NCBI GenBank assembly: GCA_958299035.1
Contig: CATQJL010000326.1
Span: 1,626,232-1,690,231 of the forward strand
From: Cylicocyclus nassatus
Lineage: Eukaryota; Nematoda; Chromadorea; Rhabditida; Strongylidae
Direction: 5' to 3'
DNA length: 64,000 nt
Below, piece after piece: positions 24,101-36,001 of the stretch. Numbering within the stretch: position 1 is the first letter of the stretch; every line of letters begins with the position of its first letter. Under the pieces are notes generated by a model. That model did no database searches and was not told the origin of the DNA. It worked only from the letters and a program-made list of their open reading frames with translations. A program made the translations under genes and the position numbers.

Positions 24101-27100
24101 AGTATTCTTTTCGACATACAGAGCGATATTGGCTAGGTTATAAAAACTTTGTGGTGTTTTTGCCATCGTCTCCTTTGTCCAAGAGTGATATAGTGGCACA
24201 ATGGCTTTGGAAACGTAATGATAACGGATATTCAATGCAAACTGAGCAAACGGCGCCAAGCATGAGCGATTCAATGCGACCGCGTATCAACGAGGCATGT
24301 TTGAGCTTTATGAAAGTGAAGTGAGACCCAGTCCCACACATGAAAATCCCAGAGTTAGCATTGACATGCCCTCTGTGATAAAACATTTGAAAAATAACTC
24401 AAGGCACACCTGCAGTTTATAGTTAAGTCGGGCTAAGGCTTCTATGAAGAAATCACCGCCTTTGTTTGTGAATTCGTAACGCCCAGCAGTGAAAATGTAG
24501 AGCGTTTTATCCAAATCGAAGTTGAGATTACTGAAACATCACTCTATGTAGTTCTCTTTATATCCGGGATAGAATAAATTGAAAATTCGTGCTTTCTCTC
24601 GTGGATGATGGGAAATTTATAATGTTTAGAGCATGCAAAAATAATGTGGAGAAGAAACGACGGATCAATAATTTTCAGTTGCTTGCTTGTTAATTAGCTG
24701 TACAGCTTATGAATTCCTGGAGAAATCTGAGTCAGATGTGAAATGTGAAATGTGAAAATGTGAAACACAAACTTGGGTAAGCAAGCTTAGACACTGTTTC
24801 GTCATGAATATTCGAGGTTTACTCAATATGCCAAGAATCATCTCACTACTTGCAGTGACAGCCATTATTCTTCTCTTATTCAAATCTCTACCAAAATGTA
24901 CTTACCCATAAAAGTGTCCTCGTATAAAATCATGAATTTTCTCCTTTGCAATAGCATGTAGATTCTGGAATTCATGTATGGCAGAGAATTTCACAACATT
25001 CAACCCGTTTGGCGTGAGAATGTCTGGTTTCCGTCCTAGCAGATGCTCAGCTTCAAGGCCGGTAATTTCGCTAAAAATAGGGATATATGAGGACGAAAAA
25101 GGAGATACAACATTCTGAGAGCAAATCATTTCTTTCTTTAATATGGATGAAGAACTAATCGAAGTTGGTCATTTCCAGATCAAAGCATAAGGTTCGGAAA
25201 TAAATTTCACTTGCTGCGTCCCCATGAACATTAAGCTTATTAGACAGCGCTTAGGTCCTGCTGAGCCGTCTTCGTTCAAGATTGTTCTAAAGAGTTATCT
25301 ACAACCACACGACGATATTGTTACTAATTACTAACGCGAGTTTTCGTGCTACTACTTGAATTTTGCGATTTTATGTTGAATTTCTTGTTTGTTTTCGTTG
25401 TTGTTACATTTTTTGCGATTGCCTATATGATAGATGAATTGAAATGAAAAAATTCATAGACTGAGCAACAAAAGAGATGCTGCTTCTTTCTTCTAAAAGA
25501 TTTTAGATCAAAGAAAATACATGCTATGGGTACGAACGACTGCTACGTAGCCATCAACAGTGAGACTTTCCTAAGTATTGTATATGAAGTGCCCATCATG
25601 AACGACACGAAAAATTGGAAAGTAGTTTTCGTGCGCAAAAATGTTGAGCCTAACTTTAAGAGGGAAGCGTGTTAAATTTTTGTAAACAATAGCAGCAGCA
25701 AAAGGTGTTTGGCAGATTGGAAGTTGAGCTGGCAATGCTCAGAAAGCTAGGTCTCTTTTGGACGAGAAAGAGGAAATGAGATTTAGAGGGTCAAGATAAG
25801 CAAGTGAGTCATAGAGATGAAAAAGTACCAACTCGGTGCGATTTTTTTCTTTGAGACGGATGAGGAATGGTGATTTTGATGGCTGTTTCGTAATTTCTCT
25901 AAATCAACAAGTGCTGCATATTGACTAGCCATGCAGCTAAAGTCTTGATAGCCGAACTACTCCAGCTACCCATTGCAAAGACCACAGTGAGCACTGCTTG
26001 TTGTTCACCCACTGAACTGAAAACCTGACAGATGACTCAGCTTATCACCTTTTTTGTGAATGATTTCTAGCGTGAGGAGTTGGTGCTTATTGTGGTGTTA
26101 TTTGTTATTCACTGCTAATCTGTGCTGCTGCTGACAGCCGAGGCTGCTGTCAGAAGTCAGGGATCCTGCGCTGGTAAGATTCATTGGTAAATTACAATAA
26201 AGGAAGTGAGCAAAGTTTTGTGCAGATTTTGTAGACGAAAAGTATAGTAGATTGTCGCTTCAAACCCGAGTTGTGCTTGTATAAAAAATCTCTGAGAATA
26301 TAGCGAGTAAAAAAAAGATCCGAATGTGCGGCACCTAACTGAAAAGTGCGGATTGTCTTTTTAACCAAAATTTGTTTGGAAAAATGCAGCCGTTGTCTTG
26401 AGAACATGGCATGCACTCATACTTGAGCTATAAGGCTTCTTTGAAGGTGCTCAGTGGTGAAGTCATACAAAAATGCGATCGTTTACTGATTTGACATTAG
26501 TCGGCTGACGATATGGTTATATGGATCAGCAGGTGATGCAGGTGATAATGCATCAGTAAAAATGAAAACCAAATTATTTGTGATTAGAAGCAGCGCAGTA
26601 AAATCAGGATACATTATCGCTCACCATGCGTCAAGAAAGGGCTGATAACAGTAAACATTTGCATAATTGGGTTATGAAATAAGCTATTTCCCATATTGGA
26701 TACGATTTTAAAAGTTTTATGAAAACTAAATTACTTAACAATTTTTTTGTTGATAAACCTCTTTTCTATTCCTGGATTAGGCTTGCAAAATTTAGGAATG
26801 TAGTCAGAATAGAGAGAAATCGGTTTACTTTCGCTAATGCTAACTTTGTCTATCTATCATAGATATTTCAAGTGCGACAGAAAGTCGCCTCACTTTTGAA
26901 GTCCATACACGTAGAGAAAGATCAAAGGCTGAATGTATTTGGAAAAATGATTTGCTCTGACATAAAAACGCATTGGCACAAGTTCGAAAAAAAAATAAAG
27001 ACTGGGATGAACGGAAGTAGGTTAAAAAAAAGACAGGTGCTCCCATAGGACAAATAAAATGCTAGCGATGTTTGTCGACAAGTAAAGAGGTCGATGAGTA

Positions 27101-30100
27101 AAATGAACAAGTAAGAAGATGAGACGAAGAGCAAAGCATTAAGAAGGCCGTGTATGGTATGCAATAAACAAAGCAACCTTTTGTTGATCGAAAAGGTGTA
27201 CATAGACGATTAAAAGCGCAGTTGAAAACAAAGGAGCGCTATCAAATTTACCGGTACAGAGCTTTGTGATTTCGAAGATGGCACCGAAAATCTACATATA
27301 ACAACATCTCTAAAAGAAGTATAATATTAGTTGGACTAAACACCAGCAGCTGGAACCCTATCTCAGAGAGATCTCATTTGAATGCAGAACGAAAACAAAA
27401 TAGAGACGAGGAACCTGCGGCGGAAAATTCGACGGAAATACAAGGACAGCAGGATTTTAAGAATTCTTTCTCACCAAGTGCATAACCGGGGTTTGCTGTG
27501 GAAGTCGAAAAATAGATAGACAATCAGGAGCAAAATGAGAAACAAGCAATGGATATGGATGCACAAACCTGACAGTGGTGAAGACGTGTGCCAGGTGTAC
27601 TGCTGCTCGTTCGATACAATAGCGGTGATAGATTTGTCGTTCGCCCGCTTCACGGTCGACATCAATCTTAATAGAAAAAACTATTCGAAAAACTGTAGAC
27701 ATGAAAAAAACTCAGCTTACAAGAAGAACTAAGCTGTGCATACTTAGGCGCAACAAAAATCCGATCGAAAGGTCTCAAATTCCAGGGTCTCCGTATAGGT
27801 GGCTTAGGGACAAGCTGGATATTGTTTCGGGCTAGAAAGCAAAGGGGATACCGTTTGCAAAAACCCCAGCCGCCCCCCCCCCCTCCTAGCCCACAATCAC
27901 TTTCTCCCTCTTATGCCACCCTTCATGTTCTTTAGAAGACGCAGACTGTCATTTATGCCTTATCGACCCTATTCCTGTAAAAACAATAAAATTCCTGTTT
28001 CAACAGGTTCGCCAGTTAAGCGCGCGAATTTGAAAATGCCTCGAAATAAACCAAAACCTTGTTGACAGCGAAGAGAAAAGTAATGAACCAAAATTGGTGT
28101 GTAGGTGGGCTAGGGAGTTAGGACTATGAAAAAATTATGAAAAAGTTATGTGAAAGGGCGCGGCAAACTTTCTTCGGTGGCTTAGATGGCTTTCCAGCCA
28201 CCGGACAGTCACCTGAGGTTGCTATGAAAAGAAAGAGTCATAAATTTTCCTTCCTTTACATAACTTCATAAGTTCAACATAACTTTGTTCTACATCAAAA
28301 ACCCTACAATAAACCCTCTGAATCTCCCCAAGTCTTCTCGCCTAGTTACAGCCCTCCAGATATTATGTATAATGGCGCCAAGCCTGCTCCAAGCGCAATA
28401 GTGCGCGCCGAACACAGCATGTCGCCAATTCGGAGAAGACGAACTTCTTCAATTCTTTTTCGCCTGTTTAATGTTGTTATTTTTTGTGTCATTATTTCTT
28501 GTTATTCGTGTTTGATCCATTCATTATCGCGTCATAGGTGATGTCGTATTTTTGCGGCGAAGTCTATGGGGACTTCCTTTTTGAAAAAATGAAAAAGCTA
28601 CCTCATGCCGAGCCCTGTCAACATCGACTTGAAGACGGGCTTACAGGCTTCAGGTACAAAATTTACAACAATAATTATGTCTAAAGCAGCGCATGCCAAA
28701 GATATTTTGAAGATTTTTGCGCTGAAAAGGCCACCACAAATTTTCTAAATAAACTGCACAATCGAACCTTGCAGTAAAAAAGTACTTACTCTATCAAGAT
28801 TATTGTAGAGGTCTATACCACCGGCGCAGATATGACGTCCTATCAAAGTGGCATGCGTAGTAAATACCAGCGAGATATTAATTTTCCATAATCTGTAATA
28901 CACAGTCGCTTGTATTTGCAAAGGAAAACAAGGATGTGAATTACCAGAGAATATTTTGAGCTTACCTATAACCGAATGAAAAACCAGAAAAGGCTGCCTT
29001 ACCCCTCCCCCTTTTTTTTATCGAGATACGGAGATACAATTTTGAGAGTTTCAGTATGGACAGAAGAAGAGAGGCATGACAAGATTTGATTCAGAAAATT
29101 CAAATGATAGAGTTTTGGGTTACAGTTGGTCCAGCATAGAAGCCAGAGTGCAACTGGAGATAACTGCAACTTTGGGAGTGGCTTTACATGAGAAGTATGT
29201 CAGAGAGGACAATGAAGCGCTAACATACTTGAAAGAAATACTATTACCTAGTCGTAAGTGACTTGTAATGCTTTAGAGAACTTTTGCCGTATTTTGGTAA
29301 GCGATCCTAGACTCCTAACGTGACTTGTCCACTAGCATGCATACAAGAACGAAGCTCCAAAAGCCCGCTCCTCTTTCTCTGGAAATGAGAGTGCTAGCTA
29401 GATTGTCTTGGGAGAGCATTTAAATCATTTTCCAGTCTTTGTCAATTACTACGCAACCCCAAAAGAAGCAGTGGTATGCCAGGCAATGATTTGGACAGTC
29501 AGGTTGAGTAGTGTTCTAATCACCGAAAGATGATCGCATCCAAAATTTTTGCAAACTCAGCACACGTCCTTATGCAGTGATGCACAAAGCAGAAACATAC
29601 CGTACCCTTAAGATTTTGAGAACCCTTACTCACAAATCGAAAAGTGTTCAAAGGTCTGATGATGCTGAATTCACTTTCATGCGTGTGAATGCCAGCTCAA
29701 GTTGGTCATTTGGGCTTTTGCTTACTCTGAGCAAAAATACAAGAATTTGGCCCTATACTATGAAAATTCCTCAACTTTTGAGGGATATCCTCTTGACTTC
29801 TGGCTTGGCCAAGTATTATCATGGACTATTAGGATGGTTTGAGAGCGCTCTGATCTCATGCTTGAAGCACTGAGTAAAACTTTTGCTTTTTTTAAAAATT
29901 TTCTTAGCCCAGAAATGGCTGTGTCGACAATCGCTATAAGAGTCGGTCCCTTACTTTACTATCAAGAAGTATGTTTATTACATAGTGCTGAGATAGCATG
30001 AAATTTTCACAAATGATCGAAAAAAACATGATTATTTTCGCCTTCTTGTTTTAAGCCTGAACTAACGGAGCTGGCCGGTCAATAGCTTATCCTAGAAAGT

Positions 30101-33100
30101 CGAAGGAGGGGAACAAGAACTCTTTTTTATAACCATTTCGACTATTCACGATGTTCCCGGAAAATTTTACATGGCATTTGAGAACACAAAATATTTTCAA
30201 ATGATGAAAAGTAAATGGAGATTCTAAATTCCAATATATCTTAACCATGTGAATAATGTAAATAGGGGAGAAACTACATTTGATACATCGTTTCGTTTCA
30301 TTATGAGATGTCATAAAAAACATTTTGGCAATGAAACCTTATTTGAAGTGACGAACTGCCATTTCATAGGAAGAAGAGAGCCACCTCAGCATAAAAGATT
30401 TTGCGGGCCGTGAAAATAATGAAGAGCTTTAATTTAGCAGCTTTAAGATTGAAGATAAGAGTTGGAAGATGTTCGCGCGAGAAAACGCATTGAGAATCCT
30501 GGATAGGATAATCGAGAAAACTAAGTAAGATGTATTTTTCGAGACTCTACTGTATACGCTTTAATTCAACAGGCTTGGCGGCTGGAAGGCGGGGCTTCAC
30601 GACCCAAGGCTAGATAATGACAAAAAGCGGGCGCGCGAGAGAGACGCAGACAGTGTCGCGGGCGCGAGCGGCCTTAAGTAGGTCACAAAGCCCCACCTTC
30701 TAGCCGCCAAGCCAGTTGAATCAAAGGTTACTACTCTAGCACAAATGAGTCCTACTACCTGCTCATAATCAGACCAGCGGCTGACTGCCACTCATGAAAG
30801 TGTGCTACGATCAGCGGCTCTTCGGAAGCTATTGCCTCGGCAAACTACAAATCAGATACTTTGCAATTTCTTTCCAAATAGGTAGTACATACCTTCTGTA
30901 AAAAGATTGCTACCATAAATCCTAAAATTACGCAGTCGTTCGCCTCGCGGTCGTGCCAAGGTATACCCACTTTTGTTATTGACCACATCTACCCATATGA
31001 GATCGCTTTTGAAACATACGGATACGCTGTTCGCCAAAAACTTCCACCTCATGCTTCCACTGATCCAGCTTCCACGCAGCCGAACCTATGTCGAACAGTA
31101 CTACCTTTGGATAGCCGTCGATTAGCCAACGACCGTAAACAAGCTAAATCTGCTTGCAATGAGTGGTTTCTACGCGTTCTATTCTCTTTTGAACCTTGAA
31201 TCCACTGTCGCGTGCATGATCAAGAGCATATTTCATAGCAGCATTGTCTGGCTCGAGAACTTCTACCTAAACAAAGGAATGTGACTGAACTAGTTGCAAG
31301 TCATCCTTCAACAACAAAACATTCCTGAAACCATATGACGCTACTGAATAACCGCGTGCTACTCGACACTTTGCTGTAATCAGTGACAATTGATAACAAC
31401 TTCTTAGAATAAAAACACTTTTTCCCAACACATGCGTAATTTCCAAGCACGAGGGCGATTGTTGATGTACAAATCATGAGACAAAGATAACGAAGGCAGC
31501 AAGATAGTTACCTCTAGTTTGACGCGATCCTCATTGTAAGGACCAAGCATACAGTACTGGTCGCCAAGCTCTTCTGTGGAAATCGGAGCCTTTGTACGAA
31601 GCACAGTGTATATGCCGCCGACTTGAAAAGATGCGAGTGATGTTTACAAAAGTTTCGTATAAAGTCAGAGGTATATTTTTCACATCAAGTATAGAGTCAA
31701 GCGTACAAAATGACTTGATGCAACCTATACCTCTTCGTATGGATTTGGATAAAACATAGCGATAACCTATCTTGAGAAACCTCCCAAGGTGGAGTTAAAT
31801 AGTCAGATACAAATCTGTCTAAAATTTCCTAGGTCTCAATCATTGGTCTAAAATTTCCTTGGTCTCAAATAAAATTAAATTATTTCGAGAAGATGGTCAA
31901 ATCAACGCTCTCACTTCCAAGGAAAGGAAGGTTGATCGAAGTGGCCTTTCAAAATGGGATACTCCCATGAAGGGTATGAAACGCGGATTCCAACTCTACC
32001 TTTCTTATCTGCTGTCGGATTCTGAGCAAGGAAATATGAAGGTTTTTGTGGGCAAAAATTTCAATGCATGACCAGTGTAAAATCTGTATTTGACTTTCTA
32101 GCGTTCAAATGAGGCGGTTTTCATAGATATGTTTGGATGAGAATATTCATTACACAGTGGAACTCAAAAATCATGTGACAAGGGAATGGTCAGAAGTCGA
32201 AGTGGCCAATCCATACAAGCTGCATACCATTCGATGCAGCATAAAATGCTGATTTCAAATCTGTCTTTCATATCTGCAGAGCGCCTTTGTAGGCGAAGTT
32301 ATGAGCGGCTTTACTGCAAAAAACCGCGTACAAAAATTGCGAAATTAGGCATATTATCGCTCTTTCAGCTCGCCTCTAGGTACGGTATGAAGTGACCCAG
32401 TTGCATGTTTTGGTCCAACACTGAGCCGAGAATGGCTTTGTGCGGCCAAGTTTGCACTTACGCACAATTTCTTAGCAAAATAATGGCTTTCAACGGCTTA
32501 TGATTTCGTCCACAAAAGCGCTCTGCAGATAAGGAAGACAAATTTAGAGTCAGCGCTTTATGCTGCATCTAATGGTATGCAGCTTGTATGGATTCGCCAC
32601 TTCGACTTCTGACCATTCCCTTGAAGTCCTAGGAAAAATGTTACGGCTAATTTATCCTAGCTGCACCTTCGAAATTTTGCTCATAAAAACCTTCATAACT
32701 CTTCGCTTGAAAAATCCGTAACAGACGGAAGGTAGATTGTAATCAGCGGTTCATACCCTTCAAGGCATTATCCATCTTGTATTGAAAAGCCACTTCGACT
32801 AACGTTCCTTCCCTTGTTAGTGATATATTGCTACCAAATGGAATGGATTTGTGCGTCATTATAACAACGAAGTGGGATCGGGTCTAAGACTGTAAAGCAT
32901 AGATTTTAAAACAGGTTGATGAGGAAGCAACGCTAGACTAACGATTTGTTCGGATTCAGAAACCAAAAATGAAGAAAGGCGAAAAGGGGGAAAAAGAATG
33001 GACAAAATGAAGCGAAGGAAGTGCAGTAATCGTCGTGCGCGCGATCGTGTCAGTAAATTTTACTACACCTTCAGAAATTGTACTTACGATCAGGCATGGT

Positions 33101-33419
33101 TTGGCCTTACCATACCTATACAGTCTCTACGTTTGCGAAATTACGCTAGTTTTGTGACTTGTGAGCCATAAAAGTTTCTCAGGTTATCTTTTCAACAAGT
33201 ACCTTTGTTGGCGACTTCCCAGCTACATTCGAACACGAATCTACCTTCGTGACGGGCTGTCTCACCCTGGTCCATAATATCATCGGATCGCAGACTAAGT
33301 CCCTGAAAGCGTCGTTGTGAAAGGTAATTCTAGTGTAAGTAGCTTACAGCTAGCTGCTTGGCTATCTTGGTGCTGGAAAGTTTCCGAGTAAGCCGTGCCG
33401 GTGATGTCGAGCCCGACAT
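3175..33419 (-). CDS. gsy-1: Glycogen synthase, complete 19-exon gene
   Basis: GT3-family glycogen synthase adds UDP-glucose to growing glycogen in the cytosol. Exons (plus coordinates, transcribed downward): 33348-33419, 33203-33302, 31512-31621, 31195-31266, 31048-31143, 30893-30988, 30759-30844, 28790-28892, 27569-27666, 24906-25070, 24410-24530, 17060-17238, 16516-16594, 12961-13074, 8302-8428, 4762-4936, 4550-4634, 4374-4427, 3175-3342. They sum to 2100 nt, giving 699 aa, close to known animal enzymes, with every junction in phase. Visible features: N-terminal [18 protein letters not shown] with a phosphosite-like RKLSS; donor-binding NKVGGIYTV (aa ~56-64); [29 protein letters not shown]; catalytic E-x7-E in '[11 protein letters not shown]' (E533/E541), which spans an exon junction; arginine-rich [15 protein letters not shown], the likely glucose-6-phosphate site. 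The tail carries PGTP repeats and an acidic [13 protein letters not shown] end. One intron holds a GPCR gene and several hold palindromes. Exon 6 (ATGTGG start) is the least certain boundary. Confidence 0.96.
7121..8090. mobile_element. 970-bp near-complete palindrome with mariner-type ends
   Basis: The whole element is an inverted repeat with its centre near 7605. The sequence from 7121 (TTAGGTTGGTCCGAAAGTTC) returns as its reverse complement ending at 8090. It is flanked by TA on both sides (7119-7120 and 8091-8092), the target duplication of Tc1/mariner transposases, and the TTAGGTTG start is typical of mariner termini. It has no transposase reading frame, so it is a non-autonomous foldback or MITE. 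It lies in the gsy-1 intron between the exons at 8302-8428 and 4762-4936. The ORFs inside are mirror-image artefacts. Confidence 0.9.
8605..12337. mobile_element. 3.7-kb giant palindrome (foldback element)
   Basis: Two arms of about 1.77 kb, 8605-~10377 and ~10565-12337, are reverse complements of each other around a spacer of about 187 bp. I noticed only scattered single-base differences (for example near 10170 and 10365). The termini read CAATACCACCCG and CGGGTGGTATTG, each flanked by TA (8603-8604 and 12338-12339), so a TA duplication is likely. Close to each end is a GC-rich segment with repeated AAGTTAGGTGACTTT and CGCGGCAAAAGT words. A CAATACCACTCAC motif resembling the terminus recurs inside each arm (near 9163 and its mirror), hinting at nesting. 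I see no transposase. The element sits in the gsy-1 intron between the exons at 12961-13074 and 8302-8428. The family is unknown to me. Confidence 0.92.
13165..13926. mobile_element. Foldback element of about 0.76 kb
   Basis: The outer arms match as inverted repeats: TTTTGACATGAGATAGG at 13177 mirrors CCTATCTCATGTCAAAAAA near 13900, and GACGCTGATTCCAAAA mirrors TTTTGGAATCAGCGTC. Inside, a second, more diverged inverted pair (13340-13475 against 13560-13700) shares GAAAATGAGCTTT and CCTTTTCGGAGCC words. The left end reads CAGTGGCC but I see no clean target duplication. The element starts about 90 bp upstream of the gsy-1 exon at 12961-13074. The open frames at 13268-13710 are by-products of the repeat. 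Confidence 0.75.
14440..15775. mobile_element. Inverted-repeat element of about 1.3 kb, GC-rich arms
   Basis: The left arm (~14440-14690) and right arm (~15540-15775) are diverged reverse complements. Shared words are GGCGTCAGCGCAGCCG, CGCAGCCAGCCGCC, GCGATATCAGCCTCAGGGA and AATGATATAGATAT (in mirror orientation). The arms are GC-rich, while the spacer of about 0.85 kb is AT-rich. No coding capacity is apparent. Like the two palindromes downstream it lies in a gsy-1 intron (16515-13075). Exact ends and family are not resolved. Confidence 0.75.
17950..20391 (-). CDS. Rhodopsin-family neuropeptide-type GPCR nested in a gsy-1 intron
   Basis: Exons 19614-20391, 18390-18783 and 17950-18187 join in phase to 469 aa. 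Seven membrane segments are visible: TM1 with the G24-N25 pair, TM2 with D69, TM3 with C95 and 'SIDRYIAVC' (DRY 119-121), TM4, ECL2 C176 for the usual disulphide, TM5, TM6 with 'CWTPYW', and TM7 '[15 protein letters not shown]' in exon 2. In TM7 the NPxxY proline is replaced by tryptophan. The overall pattern fits somatostatin/allatostatin-C/opioid-like nematode NPR receptors; I do not assign an orthologue. A Ser/Pro-rich tail ends SSSVEWL. The start shown leaves almost no extracellular N-terminus. An acceptor-like CTTGACAG just upstream (near 20420) suggests a missing upstream exon, or an in-frame ATG at 20415. It lies in the 7-kb gsy-1 intron, same strand. Confidence 0.88.
22969..23018 (+). 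repeat. G-rich low-complexity tract, possible G-quadruplex
   Basis: Successive runs of three to ten guanines (GGGG, GGGG, GGG, GGGG, G10) are separated by short A/C/T spacers within 50 bp of the plus strand. Four or more G-runs at this spacing fit the G-quadruplex pattern. The pre-mRNA of gsy-1 would carry the C-rich strand. Confidence 0.7.
23827..23933. mobile_element. 107-bp palindromic MITE
   Basis: GCTGCGTTCATACTGATCCG... returns as ...CGAATCAGTATGAACGCAGC, and the next block AAGTTTGGGAACAGTT mirrors AACTGTTCCCAAACTT. The arms are about 40 bp around a short centre. There is no coding capacity. The superfamily was not determined. Confidence 0.8.
25071..27568. other. gsy-1 intron of 2.5 kb with no recognised content
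   Basis: AT-rich intron between gsy-1 exons 9 and 10. I looked on both strands and found no exon, RNA gene or clear repeat. The open frames at 26192-26416 and 26840-27203 are low-complexity and unsupported. Confidence 0.45.
30564..30721. mobile_element. 158-bp inverted-repeat MITE
   Basis: ATTCAACAGGCTTGGCGGCT at the left mirrors AGCCGCCAAGCCAGTTGAAT at the right, with GAAGG and GGGGCTT blocks continuing the arms. The arms are about 35 bp and the centre is GC-rich (GCGGGCGCGCGAG). It lies 37 bp downstream of the end of gsy-1 exon 7, close to its splice donor. Confidence 0.8.
31915..32825. mobile_element. Diverged foldback element of about 0.9 kb
   Basis: The sequence from 31915 to about 32390 reappears, diverged, as its reverse complement from 32825 back to about 32430. 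Best-conserved mirrored blocks are GTCGAAGTGGC, GAAGGGTATGAA, TATGAAGGTTTTT, AAGGGAATGGTCAGAAGTCG and CATACAAGCTGCATACCATT. The TCGAAGTGGC word also repeats directly within each arm, so each arm itself looks duplicated. It lies in the gsy-1 intron between exons 2 and 3. Confidence 0.75.
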
Positions 33420-33420
33420 C

Positions 33421-33435
33421 CTACAGATTGGGAAC
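33421..33435 (-). promoter_or_regulatory. Probable spliced-leader acceptor of gsy-1
   Basis: On the minus strand the sequence CCCAATCTGTAG ends one base before the gsy-1 ATG. An acceptor at this distance with no upstream coding exon is what nematode trans-splicing to a spliced leader looks like. It could instead be the acceptor of an untranslated exon. Confidence 0.45.
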
Positions 33436-34116
33436 TAAAGGCAGACATTATAGTAAATGTGCACCACATGCAAGTGCATTCTTACGAAGCCGCATTTTTC
33501 AATATAATGATGATGATGAACGGCGTGAGAGGGAACTACATATCCAAGATGGATCTCGATAACAGAAAAGGAAATCGCCATCGCAGCAGAGTACGAACGG
33601 CAACGACCGCCTACGTGCCGTCGGGGTGGGACGAGACACCGGGTGAACAGGAGCACACGAGCAGTTGCTACTCGTTCTCATGAGTGCATAAGACTGGTTT
33701 TGACAGCGACGGCGACGTCATTTCTCCAGATTATCACACACTGCTCAAACATCGCCACACTGAACAGTAATCGCACATGCGGGACTGTACGTCAGTGATT
33801 ACAGCCGAAAAGCTGCTCCAAATAGCGCTGCGAGGAGAGCAAGGAATTTTGCAGCGCCGTCCAGCTCAGGCCTTTTCGTGAAATCATAGAAAAATGAATT
33901 ATCTCGTTGGAATCGAGAGAAAAATGGAAAATAAGCGCGGAGAGTACAGTTTTGGTATCATCATATGATCTGATGAGACTAAGGTGGAAGAGAACCAAAA
34001 AAAAAACAGATATTTCATGAAAAGAAGGAACCAAAACAGCTGGTCCCGTCTTGCAAAAACTAACTAACAGATTCGATAACAGTAGAATTTACATTTCATA
34101 TTACATAGCTACGTTC

Positions 34117-34424
34117 CAGTGGCGGGTCAAGGACTTCCGTTCGGAAGGGGGGCGGGGGTCAACAATTTCTTCCGAATGAAGGTGCGCGGCGGCAATGCGA
34201 AAAATTACTTGGGATGCTTCTGAAAATTTTTGCAGGCCCCGCGCTCGAAAAAATTTTCTTAAAGCCTAATTTGAATTTTTAAAAAATTTGAAACTCAATT
34301 ATTTACAAGTATTACGAGTCCCTTGCACATTTTTATAACTTATTTAAGTAAATTTCAAAAAACCACAATCCATTCTTGAACTCACGTCTCCTCTCCCCCC
34401 CACCTCCCGCTCGGTTCGCCACTG
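34117..34424. mobile_element. hAT-type MITE, copy 1
   Basis: The termini are CAGTGGCG and CGCCACTG. The flanking octamers are CTACGTTC on the left and CTACGCTC on the right, an 8-bp target duplication with one mismatch, as expected for hAT transposases. The interior shares ATTATTTACAAGT and GCACATTTTTATAAC with the copy at 40154-40394, in the same orientation. It has no coding capacity. Confidence 0.85.
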
Positions 34425-34789
34425 CTACGCTCTCAATGAATGTGAATTGCAGAATACAGGAAGGAATGTTAGCGATTCTTTAAAAAAAAGCAATTGCTGT
34501 ATGAGAGCAAAGGACAGCTAAGAGAGAATATATCCTCTTAGACTTGGACCATTACTCAACAAGATAACTCGCCCAGAAGAAGACAAATATGAAGGTGATT
34601 AAATTGAGCTACAGAAATTGCACTTAGCTTCATATATTCAGTAGGCAATGCATACCAGTCTCGAGCAAAAAACATGTCCATTCCCTATCAGACAAAAAGT
34701 GATAAAAGTGTGCGAGCTACAGACAGGCATGCTTTCTGAAAAACCTTCAGTAAGACAGTACTTTGTAAGTTTATTTACTATCAACTTCT

Positions 34790-35280
34790 GGATGCCAAAA
34801 CAAATTTAAGGCTTTGAAGATCGAATAAAATTTTGAAAAAGCACTGATATCGAGTTGAGATTGAATAGATCAAGGCATGCACCATGAATACTCCGAAGGA
34901 TCATCGAGAACGATGTTCAAAGCATTTACTTGACGATCATATTTCAGCGGCTACAAACAATCAGAAAAGGTTTCAAATTCTATAGAGATTGAAATTGTGG
35001 GCAGATCGTTTTGGAGGACTCCACTACCTTCACTACCTTTCGATTATCTATTACAAAAATTCTTATCGCACAGAGAGTGAAAGCTTCATAGAACATTCGA
35101 TAATTCCTTTCTCTTAAACAAATTGCTGGAATGTGTGGCTGATAGCCAAAACAAAGTTAGAACCTCGAAAATCTGAAATAAATCTCAAAAAGCACTGATA
35201 TCCAGTCGAATGTGAGTAGATTAGGTCATGAATCATGAATGTTTCGAAGGATCATTGGAAGCTGTCGAGTCTACGAACTC
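34790..35280 (+). repeat. Diverged direct repeat, two units about 355 bp apart
   Basis: Units at about 34790-34925 and 35145-35280 share CCAAAACAAA, AAAAAGCACTGATATC, ATGAATCATGAAT-like and CGAAGGATCAT words in the same order and orientation. Similarity is moderate. There is no coding potential and no known family. Confidence 0.6.
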
Positions 35281-36001
35281 CTCTGACAACACAGCGCGAA
35301 AACGGTTTTCGAGAAAGGGCTTGTTGGCCATCTGTTGCCCTCTTCGTCCGACCTTCAGCGTAAAACAAAACGGGTCGGTTTAATTTATTTCAGCCCTACT
35401 CGACAACTGTAAAAAACTGCTAAAGAAGATGGAGAGCGAAAGCTGCAAGATTTCTACTTTCCGAATTTACACATGACCTTGGTAAGACCAAAGGAGAAGT
35501 GCGACGACTGGACCTACAAGCACTTGGCGCGTGTCTGAAGACCCTCGAAAACCGCTTCTTCCACACAGAATAAAGCCAAGCGTGCAAGACAGTCAGTAAA
35601 AGTGCAAAGCCTTCCTCGTGGACATCGCCGTGATTGCTCGATGAAAGAACTTGCCACTAGGCGTACGCGATGTTGCACTAACGTAAAACTGCATGCGTTT
35701 TACGCTGCGTGGGCATTCCTACAGTTCCTCTGGGCCTTTCTTGCTGCAAGAACTCTCGAATGATTTGTTCATTTGATCCCATCAATCTGCTAAACATTGC
35801 AAGACTAGCACTAGGTGCTGGTCCTGGGCAGAACGACTGTCTCTTATCGATCTCCGGGTTAGCGGGCGCTCTGACTAGCGGTTTTCAGGCGGCTTAGCAT
35901 CTTCTTATCCGACGTTCTCTGTTACAATGTCATGATTCTCTGAGGAAGTCGACCAGATAAACCTACCAGCCATCCAGCTATACAGGAGAAGCTTTGTCAG
36001 C

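Larger units (their letters stand above)
20416..24409. other. Rest of the gsy-1 intron upstream of the GPCR
   Basis: This 4-kb stretch must hold the GPCR promoter and any missing first exon. I identify no exon in it. It contains a G-rich tract (22969-23018), a GC-rich segment at 23220-23520 with CCCGCC/GGGCG words unlike the surrounding AT-rich DNA, and a short MITE (23827-23933). Confidence 0.5.
33436..36001. other. Divergent intergenic region between gsy-1 and the phosphoesterase gene
   Basis: About 2.6 kb containing the promoters of two head-to-head genes. I see one hAT-type MITE (34117-34424), a diverged direct repeat (34790-34925 and 35145-35280) and no supported coding exon. Small open frames at 33459-33683 and 35709-35897 lack any recognisable domain. 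Confidence 0.5.

Noticed and set aside
35709..35897. 62-codon frame upstream of the phosphoesterase gene
   Set aside because: No acceptor or donor in phase with the downstream exons and no known domain.
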